A stretch of 18,687 nucleotides of DNA from JACRBK01 sp964427955 (GCA_964427955.1 CAYRWY010000058.1:1-18687); one strand, 5' to 3'. Positions 7,190-15,498 are shown, counted from the stretch's first letter. Translations and numbers: made by a program. The notes: generated by a model from the sequence alone, not told the origin.

Positions 7190-7195
7190 TATACT
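7190..7195 (+). promoter_or_regulatory. Candidate -10 box for the kinase-like operon
   Basis: GTGCTATACT places TATACT 29 nt upstream of the chosen ATG at 7225. It resembles the GCTAYAC sites before other genes in this window. The -35 region is weak, so this is a suggestion only. Confidence 0.35.
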
Positions 7196-7224
7196 CAGTT
7201 AGGGGAATCTTACCGGGGATAATT

Positions 7225-10200
7225 ATGGACTCTGCGCCCGAATTTCTCAACCTGTTTGTCGAACCGACCGGAGAGCTGATCTATTTCCTGGCGGTGATCG
7301 CGATCAGCCAGTCCGCCATGCTGATGGCCCTCGGCCAACGGCTGCGCGGATCGTCGGAGACCGCCGCCGGGCGCTATACGGCGCTGCTGGGCGGGACCGT
7401 GCTGGCCTGGCTGGCGATGGGCGTGGGCGGGCTGTACGCGCTGATCTCCAACACCCCGGACGAGGCGATCCTGCCGCCGCTGGAACGCGCCGTCAACATG
7501 CTGGTGATCCTGTACGCGGGCGCGGCCCTGCTGACCGCTGACAGCCCCAAACCGGAGCGCCCGATCTGGCGGGTCCTGCTCATCATCACCGGCTTGACGA
7601 TCCTCGCCTATCTCTACACGGCGATCACCTGGCGTCCGCTGGCCGACGATCACGACTTCAACCGGCACACGCTGGGCTTCATCTGGACGTTCCTTCCCGG
7701 CCTGCTAATCATCTGCCTGATGGGCCTGCTGGTCACGCGCTACAAGCAGACCGCGGATATTCCGCTCAAGCTGATCTTCTTCGCCGTGCTGCTGCTCGGC
7801 TACAGCTACACCACCGCCCGGATCAGCAGCGATAAGCTGGGCGGGCATACGTCCGGCGCGCTGCGGCTGGCCTTCCTGACCGGGATGCCGATCCTGGCGA
7901 TCATCATCTACCGGCTGGTGCTCGAACGGCTGAACGCGGCCATCGACGAGGTGTCGGAATATGCCGAGGCGGTCTCCCGCCCGCAGGCCGCCGTCAAGGC
8001 CCCGGAGCCGCCGCCGCGCGTCACCACCCGCGCGATGGGCTACAGTTCGGCGACCGAGCCGGTGACGCTGCTCAAAGCCATCGGGATGATGCTCGAAAAA
8101 GAGGAACCCGAACAGATCCCGCGCCAGATCGTCACGGCCATCGCGACCATCTTGCGGGCCGATATGGCGGTGCTGGTCACGCACGATCAGAGCGGCTGGG
8201 CCGACGTGCTGGCCGCCTATGACCACATCCAACAGCGGTTGATCCCCGGCCTGGCGCTGAACCTGGACGAACAGCCGACCCTGCGCACGGCCATCGAGCG
8301 CAAAACGCAGCTTCGCATGAGCGCCGACCGCAACCTGGACGAACTGATCGACCTGTACGCCCGGCTGGACATCAGCCAGATCGGACCGGCCTACATCCAA
8401 CCCCTGACGCGCGCCGGGCACATCATGGGCGTGACCATCGTCGGCCTGCCCTACACCAGCCGCGAACTGAACGACAGCGAGACGACCCTGCTCGAAGGGC
8501 TGGCCCCGGTCGCCGCGCGCCTGCTGGGCATGAGCCGGGCCGCGCTGCACCTGCAATCCGACGCCGAACAGCAGGCCATCCAGGCCGTGGTGCGCAGCCC
8601 CTCCCCCGAAGCAACCGACGCCCAGAGCGTGCTGGCGGTCCGGCAGGAGATGCAAGCTAGCCTGGCATTGGCCCAGGACCAGATCGCCGAACTCAGCCGC
8701 ATGGTGCGCGAATTGCAGGTCGAACTGGACTTCGAGCGCGGGCGGCTGGCTACGCTGGCCGAAGGCGGTGACGAAGCCCTCTCGATCACGCAGCGGGTCG
8801 AAGTGCTCTCGCAGGAGCGGCGCCAGTTGGCGACCGAACGCGAGCGGCTGGCCAAGGCGCTGCAAGATGCCCAGGCCACGCTGGGCAGCGCCCAGGGTGA
8901 CGAAGACGTCTTCAATCACATGATCGAAATGCTCCGCCACGAACGCGACGAACTGCAAGTCCAGAAGACCAAGCTGGAACGCCAGCTTCAGGAAATTCGC
9001 GACAACCGGGAGCCGGTCGTCCCGGCGGCCCTGCGCGACATGCTGACCGAACTCGGCGAGGACAAGACCCGGCTGTCCGGCGAACGGGATGCCCTCAAGC
9101 AAGAACTGGACGACGTCCACATGCAGCTCAAGGCGATGGGCCTGGAGGGCGGATCGCTGGGGACTGCCCAGATGCTCGGCCAGCTCACCGAAGAACGCAG
9201 CTACTACAAGAGCCGCGCCGAGAAGATCGCCAAAGAGCGCGATCTGCTGCTCGCCGAACGCCAGGACCTGGAAGACAAGATCGCCCGCGAAAACGAGCGC
9301 GAAACGCAGCTCGCCGCGCTCGAAAGCGATCTGCGCCGCCTGGCAACCGACCGCGAAGCCCTGATCAAGCAGCGCGACTCGGTCCGCGCCGAACGCGACG
9401 ACCTGCTGAGTCTGCGCGAGGAATGGTTCAAGCAGCGCACCCGGCTGCTGGCCGAAGGGACCATGATCCAGGGCGAGCTGGAAGACATGATCTTCAAGTT
9501 CAACCAGGTCAACGCCGACCGCCAGCAACAGAGCGAAGCGCGCGCCGCCCTCGCCGCCGAACGGGATCGCTTCGCCGCCGAAAAGACGGCGCTGCAAACC
9601 GAGCGCGACCAACTGCTGGCCCGCGCCGAAGGCAACCGCGAACTGCTGCAACAGTTGGGGGCGGACGGCGTCGGGGCGCTGAAGGTTATGATCGACGACC
9701 TGACCGCCGAGCGGCAGACGCTCGAAGCGCAGCTCTTGCAAGCCCAGCAGGACTTCGTCCTGTTCCAGCAGCAGCACAGCCGCCCGCCGAGCGGATCGAC
9801 TACCCAATCCACCCAACCGATTGCCCCGGCTAACGCCGAGGTCGTGATGTCGATTGCCCAGGAACTCCGCACGCCGATGAGTTCGATCATGGGCTACACC
9901 GACCTGCTGCTCAGCGAATCGGTGGGCATCCTGGGGGCCTTGCAGCGGCAGTTTTTGGAGCGCGTGCAGGCCAACATCGACCGGCTGGCCCACCTGGTCA
10001 ACGATCTGGTGAGCGTCACCCGGCTGGATTCGGAGAACTTCGAGCTTCAGCCGGTGACGATGGACATGCTCGAAGTGGTCGAAGACGCGATCACCGCCGC
10101 CGGGAACCAGTTCCGCGAGAAGGGGATCACGCTGCACATGGCGCTGGACGACAGCCTGCCGCCGCTGCGCGCGGATCGGGATGCCATGCACCAGGTGATC

Positions 10201-10575
10201 ATGCAACTGCTGTCGAATGCTTACCTGGCTTCGCCTGCCAACGGCGAGATTGCGATCACGGCCAGCTACCAAAGCCAGTTCGTCGCCCCGACCGTGGACA
10301 ACGCCGATCTCCGGGCGCTGCCCGCCGACGTCGTGCTGGTCTCGGTCACCGACCAGGGCGGCGGCGTGCCCCCGGAGGAACAGCGCCGGGTATTCGGACG
10401 GCTGTACCGGGCGGACAATCCGCTCATCGAAGGCATCGGCGATACCGGGGTGGGGTTGTCGATTGCCAAGGCGCTGGTCGAAGCGCACAACGGCACGATC
10501 TGGCTGGAAAGCAAGCCCGGCCAGGGCAGTACGTTCCATTTCGTCATCCCGCTCCCTGCCACCACGCGCCCGTAG
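7225..10575 (+). CDS. 7-TM, GAF, long coiled-coil histidine-kinase-like protein lacking the phosphoacceptor histidine
   Basis: The 1116-residue product has seven predicted helices in the first ~240 residues, a GAF-like domain at about 277-437, and a very long charged coiled coil (about 470-855; repeated QxxRxxLxxER patterns). A HisKA-like dimerisation helix at 873-937 and a HATPase domain at about 955-1112 follow. In the H-box, Gln879 replaces the expected His (IAQELRTPMSSI; codon CAG at 9859-9861). The ATP site looks intact: N998 in LLSNAY, D1043 in DQGGGVP, and GVGLS at 1075-1079. It may be a pseudokinase, an ATP-gated scaffold, or may phosphorylate in trans. The ATG at 7225 is chosen because upstream in-frame codons are non-coding in character and GGGGAT precedes it. 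It leads a four-gene operon, with no response regulator alongside. Confidence 0.87.
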   Translation: MDSAPEFLNLFVEPTGELIYFLAVIAISQSAMLMALGQRLRGSSETAAGRYTALLGGTVLAWLAMGVGGLYALISNTPDEAILPPLERAVNMLVILYAGAALLTADSPKPERPIWRVLLIITGLTILAYLYTAITWRPLADDHDFNRHTLGFIWTFLPGLLIICLMGLLVTRYKQTADIPLKLIFFAVLLLGYSYTTARISSDKLGGHTSGALRLAFLTGMPILAIIIYRLVLERLNAAIDEVSEYAEAVSRPQAAVKAPEPPPRVTTRAMGYSSATEPVTLLKAIGMMLEKEEPEQIPRQIVTAIATILRADMAVLVTHDQSGWADVLAAYDHIQQRLIPGLALNLDEQPTLRTAIERKTQLRMSADRNLDELIDLYARLDISQIGPAYIQPLTRAGHIMGVTIVGLPYTSRELNDSETTLLEGLAPVAARLLGMSRAALHLQSDAEQQAIQAVVRSPSPEATDAQSVLAVRQEMQASLALAQDQIAELSRMVRELQVELDFERGRLATLAEGGDEALSITQRVEVLSQERRQLATERERLAKALQDAQATLGSAQGDEDVFNHMIEMLRHERDELQVQKTKLERQLQEIRDNREPVVPAALRDMLTELGEDKTRLSGERDALKQELDDVHMQLKAMGLEGGSLGTAQMLGQLTEERSYYKSRAEKIAKERDLLLAERQDLEDKIARENERETQLAALESDLRRLATDREALIKQRDSVRAERDDLLSLREEWFKQRTRLLAEGTMIQGELEDMIFKFNQVNADRQQQSEARAALAAERDRFAAEKTALQTERDQLLARAEGNRELLQQLGADGVGALKVMIDDLTAERQTLEAQLLQAQQDFVLFQQQHSRPPSGSTTQSTQPIAPANAEVVMSIAQELRTPMSSIMGYTDLLLSESVGILGALQRQFLERVQANIDRLAHLVNDLVSVTRLDSENFELQPVTMDMLEVVEDAITAAGNQFREKGITLHMALDDSLPPLRADRDAMHQVIMQLLSNAYLASPANGEIAITASYQSQFVAPTVDNADLRALPADVVLVSVTDQGGGVPPEEQRRVFGRLYRADNPLIEGIGDTGVGLSIAKALVEAHNGTIWLESKPGQGSTFHFVIPLPATTRP

Positions 10576-10582
10576 AGGAGGG
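10576..10582 (+). promoter_or_regulatory. Strong Shine-Dalgarno for the LysM stalk gene
   Basis: AGGAGGG starts directly after the TAG of the kinase-like gene and ends 7 nt before ATG 10590. It fixes the start of the LysM gene and supports co-transcription. Confidence 0.7.
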
Positions 10583-10589
10583 TTGAGCC

Positions 10590-11861
10590 ATGCAGCGCCG
10601 CCGCGACCGTAGTAACGAACTGATCGTCGCCATCGCCGTGATCGGGACCCTGGCGTTGGCCCTGACGTTTGGCATCATCCTGACGTTGAGCAGCAATGCC
10701 GACAATTCGTCCCAAGAGAAGAAGACCAAGACGGCTGAGGCCCTGCTGCCCACCACGGCACCCGCCGCCACGCCGGAGTCCAGCGCGACCTGGACGCCGA
10801 CCAAAACCCCGTCGCCCACCCGGACGGCTCCCCCCACGGACACGCTGATTCCACCCTCGATGACGCCGACGTCGTCCAGCACCCCCACGGCCTCGCCTAC
10901 CCCGGTGATCACGGTGGAGCCGAGCAGCACGCCGACCGTGGCCCAGGTGGCGCTGCTGCCCACCGCGACGTCGCAGCCTTCGGCCACAGCAACAGCCACG
11001 GTCACGCCGATCCCGACCACCGCGGCGCCCACCGCCAGCCGCACCCCGACGATTACGCCGTCGCCCACGGCCACGTTTACCGCGACCGTGACTTCATCGC
11101 CCACCCGCACGCCGACGGCGACCATCACGCCGTCCCCCACGCGGACCTTTACGCCGACCCATACACCGACGTTTACGGCCACCGCCACGCCCTCGGCCAC
11201 GCCGAGCATCACGCCCACGCCGACGCTGCGGTTCACGATGACTTTTACGCCCTACCCGACCCTGACGCCGAGCATCACGCCCTTTGGCGGCGAGCGCACC
11301 CCGACGCCGGTCCCCAGCGGCTGCACCATCCCGCGCGGCTGGATCGCCTACACCATCCAACCGGGCGATACTATGTTCGCGCTGGCGCTGCGCTTCCGCC
11401 TGACGGTGGACGAACTCGCTACCGGCAACTGCCTGACCAACACCGGGACGATCACCGCCGGGCAGTTCCTCTACGTCCCGGCGGGCAGCAACGTCACGCC
11501 GGTGGCCGGAGGAGCCGCGCCGAGCGGCACGGGGGGCAACTACACCAGTCTCAACTGCGACAATCCGAGCGCCACGATTTCCCAGCCGGTCGCCGGGACG
11601 GTGCTGCGCGGCACGTTCGCCATCTACGGCACGGCCACCCATCCCAGCTTCCAGTTCTACCGGCTGCAAATTTCGGGCAGCGGCACGAACGACAGCGATT
11701 TCGCCACCTTGCAGGTCTACCAGAACCAGGTCTCCAACGGCGAACTGGGCGCGGTGAATACGGCGGCCTTTGCGCCAGGCGATTATTGGCTGCGCCTGAC
11801 GGTAGTCGATGTCACGGGCAACTACCTGCCGCAGTGCACGGTGCGTGTGCGGTTCGGATAG
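10590..11861 (+). CDS. Membrane-anchored LysM protein with a ~190-residue Thr/Pro/Ser stalk and C-terminal Ig-like domain
   Basis: The 423-residue product has a basic N-terminus and a signal anchor at about 12-34. Residues from about 47 to 245 are nearly all Thr, Pro, Ser and Ala, forming an extended, possibly O-glycosylated stalk. A LysM-like domain follows at about 252-297 (YTIQPGDTMFALALRF, LYVPAG), with Cys on either side. The C-terminal ~110 residues (ISQPVAGTVLRGTFAIYGTA, PGDYWLRLTVVD) resemble a beta-sandwich found in exported Chloroflexota proteins and at the end of some PBPs. It probably reaches from the membrane to peptidoglycan. It sits 14 nt after the kinase-like gene and 7 nt before the DUF1152 gene, so it may be the envelope-sensing partner of the former; that role is inference. 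Confidence 0.82.
   Translation: MQRRRDRSNELIVAIAVIGTLALALTFGIILTLSSNADNSSQEKKTKTAEALLPTTAPAATPESSATWTPTKTPSPTRTAPPTDTLIPPSMTPTSSSTPTASPTPVITVEPSSTPTVAQVALLPTATSQPSATATATVTPIPTTAAPTASRTPTITPSPTATFTATVTSSPTRTPTATITPSPTRTFTPTHTPTFTATATPSATPSITPTPTLRFTMTFTPYPTLTPSITPFGGERTPTPVPSGCTIPRGWIAYTIQPGDTMFALALRFRLTVDELATGNCLTNTGTITAGQFLYVPAGSNVTPVAGGAAPSGTGGNYTSLNCDNPSATISQPVAGTVLRGTFAIYGTATHPSFQFYRLQISGSGTNDSDFATLQVYQNQVSNGELGAVNTAAFAPGDYWLRLTVVDVTGNYLPQCTVRVRFG
10741..11320 (+). repeat. Low-complexity Thr/Pro codon tract
   Basis: The stalk of the LysM protein is encoded by degenerate tandem units built from ACG/ACC-CCG/CCC codons (for example the recurring ACGCCGTCGCCCAC). Slippage or recombination could change its length. 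Shorter tracts of the same type lie in the CAP gene (about 3480-3630) and in the LCP gene (about 14100-14290). Confidence 0.7.
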
Positions 11862-11868
11862 CGCCGCC

Positions 11869-12837
11869 ATGCCGCTCAATCTGCCGATCCTGGACCGCCT
11901 GACCGGGTGCAAGAGCATCCTGATCGCGGGCGCGGGCGGCGGCTTCGACGTATTCGCCGGGCTGCCGATCTACTTCGCGCTGCGCGAGGCGGGCTACACG
12001 GTCCACCTGGCGAATTACTCGTTCTGCGATTTTGCCGTGGCCGAGATTTTCAGCCAGCCGATTCCCCTGCACGAAGACCTGGTGCTCGGTGCGCGTCCGC
12101 CCGAAGACAAGCCGATCCCGTACTATCCCGAAGGCTTCCTCTCCACCTGGTTCCGGGACGTGCGCGGCGAAGACGTGACGATCTGGATGATGGCCAAAAC
12201 CGGCGCGGCCCTGCTGGCGGAAGGCTATACCGCGCTCATCAAGCACCTGGGCACGGACGCGCTGATCCTGGTCGATGGCGGCGTGGACTCAATCATGCGC
12301 GGCGACGAGTCCGCGCCCGGCACGCTGATCGAGGACTCGATCTCGCTGGCCGCCGCGAGCACGCTGGACCTCCCGGTCAAGCTGCTGGCGTGCCTGGGCT
12401 TCGGGACCGAAGTCGAGGAAGAAGTCTGCCACCATCACGCGCTGGAGAACATCGCGGCGCTGGCCAAAGATGGCGGATTCCTGGGCGCGTGCGCCCTCAC
12501 CCCGGACATGCACGCCTTCCAGCAGTTCGAGGCCGCGTGCCGCTACGTGTGGGAGCATCCGCGGCACGCCAAGAGCCACATTACCACGCGCGTGATCCCG
12601 GCGGTGCATGGCGAATTCGGCAATTACCAGATGTACCCGGAAGATCGCCACCGCGGGATCGTCATGATCTCGCCCCTGATGAGCCTGTACTGGTTTTTCG
12701 ACGCGGAAATCGTGATCCGGCGCAACCTGTTGATCGATCAACTGCGCGAAACGACCAGCACCCGCGAAGCCATCGCGCGCTATTTCTCCCAGCGCAACCG
12801 GTTCAAGATCAGGCCGAAGCGAACACTGCCCTACTAG
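11869..12837 (+). CDS. DUF1152 domain-containing protein
   Basis: The 322-residue protein has a nucleotide-binding-like N-terminus, ILIAGAGGGFDVFAGLPI (about 17-34), and a central LVDGGVDSIMRGDE stretch, both characteristic of DUF1152. The family has no assigned biochemical function. It looks soluble and cytoplasmic. Other visible features are a His cluster (CHHHALEN) and a conserved-looking YQMYPEDRHRG segment. ATG 11869 is 7 nt after the LysM gene stop, with no strong Shine-Dalgarno, so coupling to upstream translation is likely. The next gene's RBS overlaps its TAG. The family call rests on recalled motif similarity. Confidence 0.72.
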   Translation: MPLNLPILDRLTGCKSILIAGAGGGFDVFAGLPIYFALREAGYTVHLANYSFCDFAVAEIFSQPIPLHEDLVLGARPPEDKPIPYYPEGFLSTWFRDVRGEDVTIWMMAKTGAALLAEGYTALIKHLGTDALILVDGGVDSIMRGDESAPGTLIEDSISLAAASTLDLPVKLLACLGFGTEVEEEVCHHHALENIAALAKDGGFLGACALTPDMHAFQQFEAACRYVWEHPRHAKSHITTRVIPAVHGEFGNYQMYPEDRHRGIVMISPLMSLYWFFDAEIVIRRNLLIDQLRETTSTREAIARYFSQRNRFKIRPKRTLPY

Positions 12838-12848
12838 GAGACTCCACT

Positions 12849-13337
12849 ATGGCCGCCCACCGCTGCATCGTGTACTACCGCTCGCCCATCGGAATCCTGG
12901 AAATCACGGGGACGGATCAGGGCGTGACGGGGATTTACTTCCTGAACGCCGAGCCGGAGCGCCCGGCGGACGTCCCTACCCCGCCGCTGCTGACGTGCCT
13001 GAACCAGCTCGCCGAGTATTTCGACGGCAAGCGTAAGGAATTTTCGGTGCCGCTGCAACTGGAGGGGACGGCATTTCAGAAGCGCGTCTGGGACCATCTG
13101 CTGACGATTCCCTTCGGTGTGACGCGCTCGTACCTGAGCGTGGCCGAGGCGCTGGGGGATCGGAATGCCGTGCGCGCCGTGGGGACGGCCAACGGCCAGA
13201 ATCCGATCTCGATCATCGTGCCGTGCCACCGCGTGATCGGCAGCGACGGCAGCCTGACCGGCTACGGGGGCGGACTGTGGCGCAAGGAATGGCTGCTGAA
13301 TCACGAGGGGCACGCCCGCCAGCCGCGGCTGTTTTAG
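12849..13337 (+). CDS. ogt: Methylated-DNA--[protein]-cysteine S-methyltransferase (Ogt type)
   Basis: This 162-residue protein transfers the alkyl group from O6-alkylguanine (or O4-alkylthymine) in DNA to its own cysteine, a suicide repair reaction. The active-site PCHRVIGSDGSLTGYGGG places the acceptor at Cys126. The helix-turn-helix region is typical (FQKRVWDHLLTIPFG, YLSVAEALGDRNAVRAVGTA). The length matches stand-alone Ogt/MGMT proteins without an Ada domain. ATG 12849 is preceded by AGGAG at 12836-12840, which overlaps the DUF1152 stop, so it is the last gene of the kinase-like operon. Downstream is a 592-bp repeat-filled gap. Confidence 0.93.
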   Translation: MAAHRCIVYYRSPIGILEITGTDQGVTGIYFLNAEPERPADVPTPPLLTCLNQLAEYFDGKRKEFSVPLQLEGTAFQKRVWDHLLTIPFGVTRSYLSVAEALGDRNAVRAVGTANGQNPISIIVPCHRVIGSDGSLTGYGGGLWRKEWLLNHEGHARQPRLF

Positions 13338-13370
13338 GAGCTTTGAGCACGCGAGAATTCGCGGTGTTTG

Positions 13371-13394
13371 ACCTCACGCCTGGCCCCTCTCCCC
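13371..13394 (+). repeat. Half copy of the CCTCACCCC palindromic repeat
   Basis: CCTCACGCCTGGCCCCTCTCC resembles the left arm of the elements at 6911, 13554 and 16421, but no right arm follows. The gap 13338-13929 contains this half copy, the A-type repeat at 13426, the full palindrome at 13511, a possible coding remnant and the LCP promoter. Confidence 0.55.
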
Positions 13395-13425
13395 AGTCTC
13401 GCGATACTACTCCGAAAATAGAAGA

Positions 13426-13490
13426 GCGATTCAACGCGGAGAGCGCAGAGCACGCGGAGAATCTTAGGGGGAAAAAGAGAGAAGAACATT
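13426..13490 (+). repeat. Dispersed 'NAESAEHAE' type repeat, copy 1
   Basis: The segment contains GATTCAACGCGGAGAGCGCA and, further on, GGGGGAAAAAGAGAGAA. A diverged copy occurs in reverse orientation at 16263-16322 (shared GATTCAACGCGGAGA, then GGGGAAAGAGAGAA). The frame reads as the RFNAESAEHAE peptide often seen in spurious predicted proteins of many bacterial genomes. I treat it as non-coding repeat DNA. Confidence 0.55.
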
Positions 13491-13510
13491 TTCGTCTCTT
13501 TCTGGCGAGA

Positions 13511-13709
13511 CCTGGCTCATGGCAACTGTTGGCGAACGACGTGCCAGAGCCTACCTCACCCCCGGCCCCTCTCCAAAAGACGTGGAGAGGGGAGAATACG
13601 GCGGACGCCCTCCCCTTCTCCCTCTCCAGGCAAGTTGGAGAGAGAGAAGGGGGTGGGGGTTGAGGGTGAGGTAAACCGCTGAACGGCGAGTTTAGTTATC
13701 CATGCCAGG
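13511..13709. repeat. ~199-bp imperfect palindromic element
   Basis: The left end (CCTGGCTCATGGCAACT) aligns with the reverse complement of the right end (CCTGGCATGGATAACT), and inward both arms continue to ACCTCACCC. Internal hairpins include CCCCTCTCC at 13566-13574 with GGAGAGGGG at 13584-13592. Its right arm (GAGGTAAA, then AGTTTAGTTAT, then AGGATCAG) matches the right arm of the element at 16383-16510. It has no transposase, consistent with a non-autonomous element. Confidence 0.6.
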
Positions 13710-13710
13710 A

Positions 13711-13809
13711 TCAGCCCAGCACCAGGCTGATCCCGGCAATGACGACGATCATCCCGATCTCGGCCCGGACCACGCGCCAGCCGCCCGGCAGAGGTCTGAA
13801 GGCGGCGAC
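13711..13809 (-). pseudogene. Possible C-terminal remnant of a membrane protein
   Basis: A short minus-strand frame bounded by stops on both sides reads as a hydrophobic C-terminus ending AEIGMIVVIAGISLVLG. It has no plausible start or RBS. It could be the tail of a gene lost next to the palindromic element, or chance. Confidence is low. Confidence 0.2.
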
Positions 13810-13863
13810 TCACCGACCATCGCGCCATTCTGCACCGTTTCCCCACGGTTCACCGCCGGAGAC

Positions 13864-13891
13864 TTGCCAAGCGGCCATCGTGCGCTACACT
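13864..13891 (+). promoter_or_regulatory. Promoter for the LCP gene
   Basis: TTGCCA at 13864-13869 and TACACT at 13886-13891 are separated by 16 bp, close to the housekeeping sigma-factor consensus. The predicted start of transcription is near 13898, giving a leader of about 32 nt with GGAG at 13920-13923. Confidence 0.55.
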
Positions 13892-13929
13892 TGCCCCCGA
13901 AGTCAAGCCAACCCGCTGTGGAGATAGCG

Positions 13930-15498
13930 ATGTCCAATCGTTCGCGTTTTCTATTGCTTGTCACTCTGCCCGCCAGCCTGGTCGTGATCGTCGCGCTGGG
14001 GCTGCTGCCCGCGGTGCACGGCGCCTGGGCCGCCCAACAGGCCACCGTCATCCCAACCAATACGCTGCGCGCTACGGTCATGCCGACCAATACGCTGCGC
14101 GTCTTGCCGACGCTGGCCGCGCCGACCGCCACCCTGACGGTCACGCCCAGCGAGACGCCAACCCCGCTGCCGCCGACCGAAACGCCGACTCCCACGCCGA
14201 CGGAAGTGGTCTTCCTGCCCACGCCGACGCTGTACTATCCGCCCGACTTCGAGCCGAGCAAGCCGCAGCCCACGGCGATCCCGACGGCCATGCCGCGCCT
14301 GCGCTCGACGGATGAAAATGGCACCCCCTACGAGATTCTCAACGTGCTGCTGCTCGGCAACGATGGCGAAGTCGAACCCGGCCAGCCGTTCCATACCGAC
14401 ACCATGATCGTGGTGTCGATCAATCGCAATACCAACACCGTCAGCATGATCTCGCTGCCGCGCGACCTGTTCGTCTTCATCCCCAATTGGGGCATGGCCC
14501 GGCTGAATCTCGCCTGGGGCTACGGCGAATCCATCGGCTGGACGGACGGTGCCTGGGGCATGATGCGCCAGACGATCCTCTACAACTTCGGGATCGAGAC
14601 GCACTATTACGCGATGGTCGATTTCGACGGCTTCGAGCAGATCGTGGACGGCGTGGGCGGCGTCACCATCGCGGTAGACTGCCCGATCCAGGACCTGAAA
14701 TGCACCGTCGGGGCGGCCTGTAAGGATGGCATCGCGGGCAACGAGACCGATGCCGATTACACCCTGTTTACCCAGCCGGTGGGCGTGTTCCACATGAACG
14801 GCGAGGACGCGCTGTGGTATGCCCGCAGCCGCCATAATTCCATCGACTTCGACCGGGGCCGCCGCCAGCAGCAGGTCCTCCGGTCCATCTGGGCGCAGGC
14901 CAAGTCGCAGGGCATGATCACCCAGATTCCCGACCTGTACAGCCAGATTACCTCGGTCGTGCAAACCAATATGCCGCTGGAAGAAGTCCTGCCGCTGATC
15001 CCGCTGGCGCTGAGCATCCAGCCCAACGACATCGAGAATCACTTCTTCCGCAAAGGGATCGAGACGATTGCCTGGTCGCCGGACGGCGTGACCAACGTGC
15101 AGCTCCCCGATCCGAACGGCGGGATGCTCCGGCTGCTGGAAGACTTCCTCCAGCCGCCCACCCAAAACCGGCTGCGGCTCGAAAACGCCCGCATCGAGAT
15201 TTACAACGGCACGCCCAACGAAACCTGGGACATGGTCGCGGCGGACCGGCTGATCTGGGAGGGCTTCGCGCCCGTGGCGATGGGCAGCGCCGACAACACC
15301 GCCTACCCCGACACGGTGGTCTACGATTACACCGGGAGCAGCAAAGGGAGCAGCCTGGGCGAGTTGGTGGACCTGCTCAACATCGTGCCGCAGAACGTCA
15401 TCTCACAGCCGGACCCGAACCGCACGGTCGATTACAAGATCATCCTCGGCGCGACCTACAATTCCTGTGTTGGACGTCAAATCGTCGCGCCGGAATAG
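13930..15498 (+). CDS. LytR-CpsA-Psr (LCP) family protein with Thr/Pro stalk and LytR_C domain
   Basis: LCP enzymes ligate undecaprenyl-phosphate-linked glycopolymers to peptidoglycan or wall protein outside the membrane. The 522-residue protein has a signal anchor (about 6-29), a Thr/Pro stalk (about 38-122) that begins with two tandem PTNTLR units, an LCP domain (about 137-330) and a LytR_C domain (about 417-515). Catalytic-type residues are visible: Asp157 in TDTMIVVSIN, R178-D179 in SLPRDL, and the YARSR...DFDRGRRQQQ stretch around 298-315. The Arg usual just before the SDT-like motif is Thr here. ATG 13930 has GGAG six nt upstream. The acceptor polymer is unknown; Chloroflexota are not known for teichoic acids. 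A hairpin at 15526 separates it from the lipoprotein gene. Confidence 0.9.
   Translation: MSNRSRFLLLVTLPASLVVIVALGLLPAVHGAWAAQQATVIPTNTLRATVMPTNTLRVLPTLAAPTATLTVTPSETPTPLPPTETPTPTPTEVVFLPTPTLYYPPDFEPSKPQPTAIPTAMPRLRSTDENGTPYEILNVLLLGNDGEVEPGQPFHTDTMIVVSINRNTNTVSMISLPRDLFVFIPNWGMARLNLAWGYGESIGWTDGAWGMMRQTILYNFGIETHYYAMVDFDGFEQIVDGVGGVTIAVDCPIQDLKCTVGAACKDGIAGNETDADYTLFTQPVGVFHMNGEDALWYARSRHNSIDFDRGRRQQQVLRSIWAQAKSQGMITQIPDLYSQITSVVQTNMPLEEVLPLIPLALSIQPNDIENHFFRKGIETIAWSPDGVTNVQLPDPNGGMLRLLEDFLQPPTQNRLRLENARIEIYNGTPNETWDMVAADRLIWEGFAPVAMGSADNTAYPDTVVYDYTGSSKGSSLGELVDLLNIVPQNVISQPDPNRTVDYKIILGATYNSCVGRQIVAPE

Noticed and set aside
7102..7224. 41-residue extension of the kinase-like protein
   Set aside because: It overlaps the TATAAT palindrome and the candidate -10 box, and its sequence does not look coding.
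7705..10539. A 944-codon open frame on the minus strand opposite the kinase-like gene
   Set aside because: It is the antisense shadow of a GC-rich coiled-coil gene: the composition is Gln/Arg/His-rich without domains, and the plus-strand frame has clear GAF, HisKA and HATPase motifs.
11907..12848. Plus-strand frame running in front of ogt, overlapping DUF1152 in another frame
   Set aside because: It is Arg/Pro-rich out-of-frame translation; DUF1152 motifs are in the other frame, and ogt has its own RBS and ATG at 12849.
13338..13663. Small protein encoded across the repeats downstream of ogt
   Set aside because: The translated sequence consists of peptides typical of the dispersed repeats (LTPGPSP, NAESAEHAE, SPPAPLQ), a known source of false gene calls.
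13371..13709. CRISPR-like repeated pattern in the intergenic region
   Set aside because: The repeats are palindromic, of unequal spacing and orientation, with no regular spacers and no cas genes.
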